Below, piece by piece: positions 21,055 through 31,743 of a stretch of DNA of 64,000 nt. Under the pieces are notes generated by a model. The model was not told where the DNA came from. It was given only the letters and a program-made list of their open reading frames with translations, and ran no database searches. Positions within the stretch are counted from its first letter, which is position 1. Every line of letters begins with the position of its first letter. The stretch is from Nigrospora sphaerica. Taxonomy: Eukaryota > Ascomycota > Sordariomycetes > Amphisphaeriales > Apiosporaceae. Where the stretch lies: contig JAGVVL010000002.1 in assembly GCA_018287875.1 (NCBI GenBank), forward strand, positions 8,308,001 to 8,372,000, read 5' to 3'. The position numbers and the translations under genes were made by a program.

Positions 21055-23942
21055 TCACTCGACGATCAACTCCTCGAGGACGCGCATGGCGCGTCCACCC
21101 TCCTCCTCGAACTTGCTGACCATGGCCTCGCACTCGCTCTTGAGGGTGCTCTCGGCTAGGGCGGCATTGTGGTGGATCCACTCCTCGACCGTCATCTTCT
21201 TCTCGGGGCTCGTCAGCTGTTGCTGGCCCTTAGGCAGCAGCGGGTTGGCCGCGTTCTCCTTGTTCAAGTCCTCAAAGACGAGGTCGAGGTCGACGGCTTC
21301 CCAAGGCTGCGTGCTCTCCAGGTTGTGCAGGTAGTTAGCCTCTTTCTTGGAGGGCGACGACCGCGAAGGCGTCTCGGCCACGGGGTCCTCGGTCACGCGC
21401 GAAGAGTCGGCCGTGTTGGAGGGCTTGGACGAAGGGGGATGGTTTTCCGCGTCGGACGACTGAGGCGATGGTGACGGGGACACGGCGGACTGCCTTGCCG
21501 AAGGAGCCGGAGACATAGCAGGCGCTGGTGTTGCCGGGGGCTGGGCCTCTTCCTCGGCCATCTCATCTCCTTCTTCAGCAGCCTCTTCCTCTAGGGCGAC
21601 CTCCCCTTCTGCAGCTTCTTCTTCAACAGCTTCAGACTCTTCTACGGCTTCTTCTTCAACAGCTTCAGCCTCGGATTCTCCGTGTGCCTCTTCCTCTTCA
21701 AAAGCCTCCTCACTTTCCGGAGCCTCTTCTTCAGGAACTTCTTCTTCTTCAGCACCCTCTTCCACTTCGTCCGAATTTGCCAATTCTTCGGGTGCTTCTC
21801 CCACTTCATGAGCTACTTCTTCCTCGGCAACATCCTCTTCAGGCTCTTTCTCATCTGCCGGAGCGGGTGGTACCTCCTCTTTCACAGGGGATTCGACAGC
21901 CGGGGCCGCCGGTATCGAGGAACCCAGTTTCTCTTCGGCAGCATTTGCGCGCGAAGCCTTGGACGGGCGCCCGGGCTTGCCCTTCTGGACGACTGGGACT
22001 GGCTGCACGCTGCTCTTCCTAGGGCGGCCGCGTTTTCTAGGACCGGCCGTCGAGGATGTTGTAAGTACCGTAGCATCGAAACTGAGCTCATCTTCCGACA
22101 TGGGATCGGCAGGAGCAGGCATGGTTTTGGAGACCGTGACGGTCTCGGGTTCTGGCTTCGGCGGAGCCTCCACTTCCGGCTCTTCTTCGGCCACCGGCTG
22201 CTTCGCTTTCTGGGCTTTGGTCTGCTTGGAAACCTTGCGGGTTCCGGCTTTGCGCCCCCTCTTAGGAACTTGCAATGGTTCCGGCGCCTCTGCCGGCGCG
22301 TCCATCCGCATAGCCGTGAGCTCAGCGGAGAGATCGCTATCGTCCACCTCCATAGGTGTGGGATCAAACATGGCGTGGTCGCTAGACAGCTCCTCTTTAG
22401 CTGCGCTGTTCTTCTTAGCTGTCGCCTTTTTCCCTCTGCCTTTGGCCGCCGGAGGCTTCTTCTCGGAATCGGAATGGACAACCGTCTCGTTGTCGGACAA
22501 GGGTCTGTCCAAGTCGGCCTGTAGCTGGCGGTCCAGTTCTTCATCATTGGGAATCTCTGTCTCGGGCGCCTCCACGGCAGAAACAAACGAGGCTGTCGAC
22601 AATTTGCGCAATTTCCGGGCTTTCGTCTGTCCTTTCTTCGTGGTGGCTTTGGTTGCAGGGGCATCCAACATGGCCTGATCCTCCAATACAGATGATGTGT
22701 CAACAACGTTGCTTTGGCGTCCGCGGGTGCCTCGCTTCTTAGGGGCCGGTGCCTCGGTGATTGTAAGGACAGAATCGTCAACCGAGTCACTGGCTCGCTT
22801 GCGACCCCGAGTCGGCTTAGGTGGGGGAGGGGGCGGTTGTTCCTCTTCGACAGGGTCTTGCAAGACTTCTGTGGGCTCGTCCTTCTTGCCGCGGGTCTTC
22901 TTTCCTTTGGCGGCAGTCGTCTTCTTGGCTCTCGCACGCTTGGCGCCACCGACCGTGACGACCGAGGCGTTGGCCATGGCGCTGTCTTCGTAATCTTCGG
23001 GCGGTTCCAGCACGGACGGCGCTTCTGGGGCGGCCGACAGTCGCGTAGCCTTGGAGGTCCTGGCTCCTTTGCCTCGCGCCGTCTTCTTGGCGGGTGCCGC
23101 TTGTTGGTACTGGTTGATGAGGGAAAAAAACGGACAGCTGCTCGATCGCTTGTAGTGTTCGTCCCTGTTTTGGGTGGTCAGCTATAGGGCTGAAAGGCCG
23201 GCGGAAGGTGAAGCGAGTCAACGCACATTGGTTTGTCCGAGGGCTCCCAACCGTCAAGAGCCAGCTGGCAGTAGGTGCAAGTTGCCATGTCGTCCGAATC
23301 GGGGGTCGGCGTATATTTCCACCCAGCATCCACCATCTGCGAAGCGCCTGTTAGCAGCCACGAGTCTTGTTGTAGGAACCAAGAAGCGCAACGCGCGCAG
23401 ACACACGCACCTGCTTCACCTTGCACTTCCACCCTTTCTTGCCCTCGTGGGGCCAGCGGCCGAAGAAGGTCTGTTTTCGGGCGTCCATCATGTCGGGGTT
23501 GCTGGGGTCGTCGGCGCCGTAGTCGCCCAGGCCAGCCTCGATGGCGCTAACGATGGCCCAGCCGCAGCCATTGGAGAGGCGCAGGTGCTCCTCGAGGGGA
23601 TCGTCCGAGTCCTCCCAGCCGCCGACGCGCTTGAGGCACAGGTAACAGACGACATTGTCGGGGAACTCGGGGGTAGGCTCAAAGTAAAAGCCGGCGCGCG
23701 CAAGCTACAGCAAGGCGCGGTTAGCATCATGGTCACCAGCCCTCGTCATGGGTGCGGCGCGCCGCGGATACACGTACAGCGGCGGGGTCTAGCCGTTTGT
23801 GCGGCCAGGACAGCGACTTGGGGCCTTTTGCTGCTTTCGTCGACACGGAGCGGCGGCGGTTGACGGGCTGGGCGGTCTGGAATGTGGCCAGGCGGCCCTC
23901 GAATGTGTAATATTGATTGGGGACCTCGCTGTCCAAGGCCAT
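21055..23942 (-). CDS. bir1: Bir1/survivin homologue, two BIR domains, chromosomal passenger complex
   Basis: Exons 23942-23778, 23704-23411, 23336-23227 and 23164-21055 give 892 residues. Two type-II BIR zinc folds are assembled across exons. BIR1: GFYFEPTPEFPDNVVCYLC, Gly-Trp at about 84-85, zinc ligands C75, C78, H95, C102. BIR2: DAGWKYTPTPDSDDMATCTYC, then SDKPMDEHYKRSSSCPFF, ligands C173, C176, H193, C200. A long, disordered, Lys/Ser/Pro-rich middle and a strongly acidic Glu/Ala block (about residues 600-720) follow, ending in a helical tail (EWIHHNAALAESTLKSE..MVSKFEEEGGRAM) that in yeast and fission yeast Bir1 contacts INCENP and Borealin partners. Known role: targeting Aurora kinase to centromeres and the spindle midzone. 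The three introns are 73, 74 and 62 nt, and every junction restores the BIR consensus. Several RGR/KRGRPRK basic motifs resemble AT-hooks. Confidence 0.95.
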
Positions 23943-24970
23943 GGCGGGCGAGAGGGCGCGCTGTCGAGCGGCTGCGCGCGATGCGGTAGGAGCTGGATGC
24001 GAAAACTAGATGATATGTTGCAAATAGAAGGGCTCAATGGCCGACTAGAGCGATGCTCGGGGGCCACAGGACATGCGAGGTGGTTGAGAGCGACCGGTCG
24101 TTAACGAATCCGGACCAGCGAGAGGGTGCGGCGGAATGTAGAATGTGGGTTGTGTGGGATGGGCCATCAAGAAGCGACGGCGCTTTGTTTGTTCGTTCGG
24201 CTGACGTTCAGAGGTTCTCCAACCGTTCCAGTGACGACGCGGCTGTCAATTGGCCCGTTAGCCCTGACAGCGCGACGGGTTTGTTTACTTTCCGAAAATG
24301 CAGGGTCGCCCAAGCAAGAGGGCGAACGTGGGGACGAGGGTGGATCGCTTGTTGTGGCGGCCGAGCTTTTACCCAATTGGAGGAACCGCGTCTTCTTTTC
24401 ATTCACAACTCTTCCCGATTCTGGATGTTGCAATTGACAAGGGGGATACAGGGATAGCCGAAAAAGGCTTCGGACTTCCAGTTCTCTAAATGCCCTTTCC
24501 TAGAGATTGGAGCTTCTGTGAAAGCCTGGTAGATGCTGACAACTGGTAGGAGAAGTTCCTCCAGCCGGATCTACGTCAAGTACCTCATTACTCTGGGCCT
24601 TGGGCACGGCTGTGGCGGTGCACAAGCTTCCATGTAAGTCCGTTGCGCTCCCAGGCACAGATGACAACTATTCACCACATTCGACGCATGGATGGAGAGG
24701 TCAAGAAATCAAACAAATGCATTGGCCCAAATATATCATCTAATGATATGAAAGAATGTAAAAGATGTTGTATCGTCGCTCGGCAGCCCTACACCATGCC
24801 CAGGCTCCTCCTTGAAAGGAAGAGCCACAAGTGAACTGTGAAGGAGGCGCCCTGCCCTTTCCATCATCGTTTCCAACCACCCGTCCTCATAGCATCGTGT
24901 CATTCCTCCCCAGTCGGACAGACTCCGGGCGGAAGTCGGGGGAAGTCCCTATCACCGGCAGCGGTAGAGC
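23943..24970. other. Spacer between bir1 and the next minus-strand gene, 1 kb
   Basis: Upstream region of bir1. Short frames only (longest 134 codons, plus, 24053-24457), none protein-like. No repeat or RNA gene was recognised. Confidence 0.6.
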
Positions 24971-25390
24971 TTAGTAGCACTGGCACTCGCCGTTGGGGTC
25001 CTGGCAGCGGGCCCGGTCAGCGCCGCAGCCGCCGCAGAAGTAGCAGCCGTCGGGGGCGTAGCAGTTGCCCTCGCCGATAGTGCAAAGGCCGTGGTGGCCG
25101 ACGCAGCGCGTGCAGGCGCGCTTCTCCGCCTCGGACGCGTGGTTGTGGGCGTCGGCCTGGTAGATCGTTCGTCAGCCGCTGGGTTCATTCAGGCTCACCC
25201 GTCACTCATAAATGACGAGGGGAGGGGGAAAGCTTACCTTCTCGCCGAACCAGGCCACGTCGCCCTTCCAGAAGGCGTGAATCTCATTCGGCGTCACGTT
25301 GACGTCGCGGACTTCGTTCTGGGGGATGGTGCTGCCGTGGACGGCACCGAGCAGGGCGGCGCCGAGAGCGAGGATGCTGGTGAACTGCAT
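24971..25390 (-). CDS. Small secreted cysteine-rich protein (112 aa)
   Basis: Two exons (25390-25238 and 25156-24971) encode 112 residues. The first exon gives a signal peptide (MQFTSILALGAALLGAVHG) and a short acidic region; the second encodes a mature domain with ten cysteines in about 50 residues, spaced as CxxC, C, C, CxxC, C, C, CxC, with the acidic, tyrosine-ending tail CQCY. All cysteines lie in one exon. The 81-nt intron has a clean gtaagc donor, a GCTGAC branch and a taccag acceptor, in phase 0. An even number of cysteines after a signal peptide suggests a disulfide-stabilised extracellular protein. I do not recognise a family. Size and composition fit the candidate-effector class of fungal secretomes, but no function is claimed. 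A TATA box lies 136-145 nt upstream. Confidence 0.85.
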
Positions 25391-25525
25391 GGTGAAGGTG
25401 TTGGGAGATAGTGTTTGGAGAGGAGGCAAAAGAGTATGTGAGAAGATTGAAGTGAGTTATGGTGTTGATGGTCTTGAGGATGCTGGATGCTTCTTCTTGT
25501 CTCCCGATGGCGTGATATCCTTCCC

Positions 25526-25535
25526 CTTATATACC
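25526..25535 (-). promoter_or_regulatory. Probable TATA box for the small secreted Cys-rich gene
   Basis: Read on the minus strand, the sequence is GGTATATAAGG-like, 136-145 nt before the ATG at 25390, the expected distance for a fungal core promoter with a short leader. Confidence 0.55.
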
Positions 25536-28500
25536 TCGACACCAGAGTCTTCGGCCACCAACGCACGCAGCTTCCCTTGACGAAAACAAAAGAAGCAGGT
25601 GATTGATCGACATCAGCACCATCGACACATCACCAGCCGGTTCCACGCCGGGGCCCTGTCCAGTGCCAGCAACCCATCCATGCCCCAGGCCGAGTGGTCG
25701 AACAGATCGCGGTACGTTGCCCGTGGGAAGGATCACAAGGGCTCAAGGTATCACCGCGCCTTCTTGGCAGGCGCGCCCTTCGTAACTGCGGCGCTTCTCC
25801 GGACTGAGCGAAGGAGTGAGGAGACCGAATCCTTCTGTTTCCGCAAAACGCCATGATCGCCACTCCTAGGGCCACGACGGTCCATAGGCCATGGCCTGCG
25901 GCGAGAGCCCCGGGAGGCTGGTGTCACGTAATGGGCGCCTGCTTTTCATGCGCAGCAGGGTCTCGTTTGCTACGTAGTGACGATCATTCCCTCGCCAGGG
26001 TCGAGTCCGGTCTGCAAGCATCTCCCTTCATCGGCGAAGATGAGATGAGATACGAGCACGGGCATAGCCCGTTGTCCCCACAACTAAGGGTCGATGGAGT
26101 CATTGGTCTCAACAAGCCCCAAGGCTTGACCGGCGCCGGCTGTAGTTCTCTGTGATCCGGCTCGCCCAGTGCCTGGGCCGGCGGCGCTTTCCCCGCGTCA
26201 AGTGTCTAGGGGATTTCAGGGTTCCGTCGCCCTGCAACGATGTATTCGTGGTGTACCCTTGAACAGGTCATATTACGCCGTGCCACGGTACAACTTGGGT
26301 GAACAGAACAGCTGTAAATAGAACGGCCGTAAATCTGGGTAACTTTGTGAAACAAGGTCCTGTCGACTGAGCCCTTACTGTTCGATCGTTAAGCGCCCCG
26401 TCGCCCCAAGGCCAATCGCGGAGCGCAGTACTTCATTCTTGGTGATACGTCAGGCCGCAATCCCTCCGAGGCGGCGATATAGGCAGGAGCAGCAGAGAGC
26501 GGAGAACCACTGAATGTCCAACGCATAATGGTATACGGCGGGCGCCTATACCGCCACAGCCCGTTCCGTATAGGAAGTTTGTTTGGATCGTCATTGCTGA
26601 CGTGGGCGTGGCTCGTCAACTCCGCTTGATCTGTCCCAGCCGCTCATCGACTAGCGCGGGCAAATGGCATCCTTCGCGCGTCTCATTTCTATTAGCACAT
26701 CGGCCTGCGGCTGTCGCATACTTACTTAGGTAACGACAACTCGCCACAGGCCTCCACGGGCAAGATGAGGTGGACAAATAACAGCGCAGAGACCGGGCGG
26801 CAGCGCCTGTGGAAAAGAAAGCAACGGATCGCTCCTGATCCGCCTTGAATCAAGGGCTAAGCTCATGTGGGGCATGCTGACAAGCTACCCCGCAACCAGT
26901 CAGAGTAATTCGGGAATCTTGGAACTCTGACCTGCGGACATCGTCTGTTAACCCTTGCGGCAACCCGCGTTACAAGCATCGGGCTATATGCGATACTACA
27001 CTGCCGTTACATCGGGGGAGATTGTGCAGCGGAAAGAAGCCTACTGGCCGCTCGTACGTAACGGGTAACTGCGGGATGCAGGTTCCCCTATGCGGCCCCC
27101 GTGTATTCCTGAACACATAAATGAATGCCACCGACCAACTTCTCAACGGAGCATCCTTTAGCACCATTGCCTCCTTCACGAGTGGATCTGTACATCATGA
27201 AAAGCAGACGATCCCCGGGATCAGATTGTATACCCTGAGTGCTTGTTACGGCAGGCTGCCCCTTTTCGACTCGTCGATACACGAAGGGGAAATTTCCTGG
27301 GCCTCTCTCGACTCGGTGCCGAATTAGTGAGTAAGCACTAGAGGCGATGCTAAGTTATGTCAACCCTGTCACAACCACTGACAAGCCAGCAAAGACACCG
27401 CCCGAAAGCCAACAAGCACCTGCCCAGACCGGAGGAATCTGCGCCTGTCGAGGCAATGCGGCACCTGGGCCTGTAGTACTAACGCCCCGCCGCGCCCTTT
27501 GACTTTCCTGTGCGGGAAGCTGATTCGGCACCGAGCCGCCCCTCTGCCTCGGGCCGTCATTGAGCCCGCGGGGGGATGCGTGCGCAAGGGAAGGAACGGA
27601 CAGCCACCTGCCTCGTTGGCCCCGGCCGGGGGTACCTAAAATCCCTTGCATGAAAGCCGACGCCGATCGAAAAGGGGGGCCACTTAAGATAGAAAAACGA
27701 TGACACGGCGGTGGGGGCTGAGCCCGCCGTGCGCGCGCTGTCTCGGACGCGAGTTCCACGCGGCTTCTCTGTCCTAGGACCGTCGCCGTCACTGACACCT
27801 CGGAGGGTAAGCACTTGGGAATAGAAACGTCCTATTCCGCCTGTGAGTCTCTGTGACTGGTCAATATCTGCGGGTCAGTGGCCACCGTGTCGTTCACTGA
27901 CAACGAAGTGTATTATTGCACCCCCCTTCTCCCCATTCAACCCCGGCCGGATTGTGATGGACCGAATGGACACACTACGTTCAACTGCTATGAGAGTATC
28001 CCTAGACCCCCCAAACCTCTGTTACGAGTAATTCTCATGATAGCCAACTCAGGTTTTTCTCCTCGGCCACGTCTGGTCCTGACGTTACCCTTAGCAGCCT
28101 GTATTCACCCCGACTGTGGATAGGCCTGCCGGCAATGAGCTGGCGAGAAGAAGTGGCAGTGGCTCGGGCGGTGTCTCGACGACCAACGCCCATCACGCGC
28201 ATCGGGGGCACCCTATCTGTTCATCTTCGCTTCATCATTACCGCAGTCACCGTCCGGAGACGCCATCCCACTCACGACTCCGTCGCAGCGACAACGACAT
28301 TGCCCGGGCACTCGCTCAGGCGTTGCCGCAACACCCCAAGTTGGGGCGCAACATCACTGCCCTCTTTCACCGCCCACACGCTCACTGCGGTGCCGCTTGC
28401 CCTGCTGGACCAGTGTCGCGCCTATAATACCCATTCACTTGATTGATCCCTTCCCTCCTTTTCCCCGGTGCAGGCTCTGCGGCAACACAGCCCTTTGGCC

Positions 28501-28800
28501 CGCTCGTCGACCCGTACTGGGGTCCGCCCGAGACCAGCACTGGGCGGAAGCCCAGACTGGATGCGCCGTCAACCGGAGACTGCGTTTGGAAGCGGAAGAG
28601 GTTGATTCGGGCACTCGTATGCATTCGGATCTTGCACAGCCATGGTGAAAATCCTGCGAAAAAGCTAGTGTGCCCTTTTTGTGTCGATGGTCCGGACGGT
28701 GCTGGTCGCGGCCGAAGCCACGAGGTGCGCGGAAACCGGCTCGTGGAGGTCCAGTACCCCGAACGCAGGCCGTGTCGTGTGAGACTGTCGCGTTCGCAGT

Positions 28801-28872
28801 GTTCGTCGGTTCGTCGGTTCGTCGGTTCGTCGGTTCGTCGGTTCGTCGGTTCGTCGGTTCGTCAGTTCGTCG
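28801..28872. repeat. Tandem octamer repeat (GTTCGTCG)9
   Basis: Nine consecutive copies of GTTCGTCG, exact except for the last base of copy eight (A for G). The unit is not a multiple of three, so a frame crossing it would cycle through all phases. There are no unique spacers. Confidence 0.97.
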
Positions 28873-29765
28873 TGTTCATTCTCCTAGCCATCCGTGGTCA
28901 CGCCGACGGGCCAAGGTCTTGATTTCGCACTGCTCCGGTGGCATCAGCCTCACAATCACTGTTGAGCACGCCAGCACCGGCGCACGGTAAGTGCCGCGGC
29001 CGTGCAACGACCACCTCGCTCCGAATCCAGCCTCCATCGTGTCTTCGTTTGGTCCCGGCGTCGGCGGCCTGTTGCGCCACGGCCGGGGCTAGGTGTCTCA
29101 CGCGCCGCCGCCGCTCGTTGTGACGTTGCGCGTGACGATCGTACGTGCAGACTTGGGGCTGTTCATTAGCGGCCTATTCGTGAATTCGTGATGCGTGGGA
29201 ATCAGATGTTTCTCGAGGCCTGGGGTACTGCAGAATGGCGGACGCAGCGAGATGCGGGTGGGAATGGAGCGGACCCTGAACAGAGGGGTGCAGGTCCGGG
29301 TGGCAACTCAACATTTCGAGCGCTGTGGCGGCTTTGCGAAACAACACCCTCTGGGGTGGGGGGGGGGATGTCAGGTGTTTGTATTTCTTCCCAAAGCGGC
29401 GGACGGAAGCCATGCTCGTGATCCATCGGCCCAGGGAGAAAGGGTCCGTGATAGGGCATAAAACCAAGGGCACTGTTGAGGTACCCGGCGGGTGAGGTGC
29501 GCAACAAAGAGCCACAGCCGGAACCGGCGACTTCCAAAGTCGACCGTTGGGGCGTGACGGAAGTTGGAGCACAACGTCTAAGTATTGCAGCCGCCGTGTT
29601 GGCTCTCGGGTGTCAAACCTGTATAACCCCCTTCAGCAACGGCGGCCACCTGTGTTCTTGTTTGCTCGCGTAGGCCGGGCGTCTGCACGTTGTCGACAGG
29701 GGTCTGATGGCATGGAATCGTCGTCATTGGCAAACACGGCTGCACAGAGCCGGCGGGGGAACGAA

Positions 29766-29960
29766 TAGTGCCCATGCAATCACACACCATCCCCTCCGTC
29801 ACATTCCTCGTCCGTTTCCGGAATCACTCATGTGTCTCGCTCAGCGCGTCGGGCTGCGTGAGCCAGGGTGTCGCCCAAGGCTGCCCTCTCTCATCATGTC
29901 GCTCAGCTTCCACACCATGCTCGAGCCACCCACTTCATGCCCTTGCCAATGCCGCCGACG
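29766..29960 (+). mobile_element. Possible decayed non-LTR reverse transcriptase fragment
   Basis: The plus strand reads GVAQGCPLS at about 29867-29893, the motif that precedes the palm-domain helix in many LINE-type reverse transcriptases. A one-base shift afterwards gives LIMSLSFHTMLE, where a hydrophobic helix would be expected. No YADD box, intact frame or terminal repeats could be found. The call is tentative; the match could be chance. Confidence 0.28.
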
Positions 29961-30557
29961 ACGCTCTATCATGCCCGGGATAGTATTTACGGCCGTATCC
30001 TGGGTGGTCACATGATGCTGTAGGATATACCACTCTTCGGAAAACGACATAGACCACCATCAACAGTATATTGGCCTCGTAACTTGGACCTCACTGGTGC
30101 CCTCCTTGCTAATTATCTTGTAGCGTGATACCAATGGGAATGGACGTGCTGGAAGTACCTAACCTACACCCTTTGCCATTTTCGACGACGAAAACGGCTC
30201 GTCGTTGGTACCAGCACAGCTGATGAGTGTATCCGTGTCTCGATTCCACGTGCTCGCCCAATCGGTCTTCTCACTGGAAATATAACCAACGCTGCGCCGC
30301 ATTTTTCCGTGAGGCTGCCAATGCGACATCAAATCTGATGGTTTTGAGCGCCCAACAGAACCAAAAGTTATTCATCACGTCTTTGTCCTGCCCGCGCGTT
30401 GGATGACGGCTCATCCACGAGCAAGAGAATTACGGATTCCGCCGTGAATATCACCAAGTACACGAAAGCAGATGGCCCCTATATCAGGCTCGGTGGCACC
30501 GGGTGCCATATCCAGTCCGCAGTGTGGACAAGCATCTATACTCACTCGTACCATTCC

Positions 30558-31743
30558 ATGCCACCTCAGATGGCCCAACCCTCCGGAATTCCCGCGTTCA
30601 GTTCCATCACCTTTGGCGTAGAGCTCGAAGTACCGCTCCTGAATAATATTGAAAACATACTACGTGCCGGAGAGTGTGCAGATCGAAAGACAAGATTGAG
30701 GGCCAGCGCCAAACTCATCACTCCAGAACTCGAGAAGGCCAAGATCCGGTACAGCACAGAATTCTGGGACGGGACGGAAGAGGCGATATGGGTCGATCAT
30801 AGGCGCTGGCATATTGGTGAGGATCCGACGACTTACCAACCTTGGACTAAAGGTACGGGTGTTCCCGACAGAAGCCAGGCCGTTGGTTGAACTAAAGCCT
30901 CGGCTTACAGGGGTTGGCCCATTGGAGCTCAAGTCTCCCGCATGGAAAGCCGACGAGGTTCTGGTGTGGAAAGAACAACTGAAAACCGTCGAGAACATTC
31001 TTGATCCCCACCTCGCCAGGGAACGGCCCAAGACTTTCCAGCTCTGTTCTACTCACATGCACGTGTCTTTCCCCGACCACCAGAACAATGAAAAAGATGA
31101 GTTGAAAGGGGTTGTCCCAGTCGGAGCAGCACGGTTGATCATGCTCGCTGCTTTTCTGTTCGAGGGCGTCATCGACGATTTAGTGCCGGAGAAGAGTGAT
31201 CCTAACAGATTTGCGAAACCCAACACGAAGATCAGAGATACCGACAAGCCCACCCCGGAGAACCAGCTGACGGGATTCCGCGAAGTTTGGAACCAGATGA
31301 GGGGGTTTGAAAAGATTCAAGACTTGCATAAGATGGTATGCTGGGAGGCCCAGTATGGGGGCCGCGGGGCATATCACGACAGACATTTCAAGTGGAATCT
31401 CTCCGGAGGCTCGTCCTCGGAGCTCAAGTGGAAGACGATCGAGTTTCGCCAGTTGCCGCCGTTGACGCACAGAGGAGAGGCGGTCACGTGGGTCAATTTT
31501 ATGCTCGGCTTCATCAGTGCCGCCACATCCATCGATCCGGTGAAGCTTACTGAAGCTGCAGCAGCGGGAAACGACAAAAAGATTCTCAAGCTCTACGGGC
31601 TCGAGAAACCGCCAACCGGGTTCGCCGATATCCAAAGGTTCATCCTGACGTCCTCCAAATACCTGGTCGATGAAAAGCTGTTGAGCCGGGTGCCAGCCAT
31701 CAAGGACCAGGTAAAGGGAGTATGGAACAGGCATGCCGACTAG
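30558..31743 (+). CDS. Putative amidoligase (Amidoligase_2-like), two exons
   Basis: Exons 30558-30816 and 30872-31743 give 376 residues; the 55-nt intron (gtgagg donor, GACTAA branch, gacag acceptor) moves the reading frame correctly from WHI to EARPLVEL. The product has the layout of the glutamine-synthetase/ATP-grasp-related amidoligase family: FGVELE near the N-terminus (19-24), ELKSP (105-109), a His-x-His strand STHMHVSF (147-153), and the C-terminal WKTIEFRQ (273-280), where an Arg/Glu pair normally contacts nucleotide or substrate. Family members join an amine to a carboxylate using ATP, in peptide tags, small metabolites or protein modification. The partner here is unknown and no gamma-glutamylcyclotransferase or peptide gene is adjacent. 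ATG 30558 is the first in-frame Met. Family assignment is from recalled motifs and is moderately sure. Confidence 0.78.

Larger units (their letters stand above)
25391..30557. other. Gene-poor region, 5.2 kb
   Basis: No convincing gene. Beyond the proximal promoter of the 25390 gene it contains an octamer tandem repeat (28801-28872), a possible reverse-transcriptase trace (29766-29960) and many short frames without domains. Composition is closer to 50-55% GC than the flanking exons. This looks like decayed or accessory DNA. Confidence 0.55.

Noticed and set aside
28801..28872. Direct repeats considered as a CRISPR-like array
   Set aside because: Unit is 8 bp with no spacers, and the genome is eukaryotic; a simple tandem repeat.
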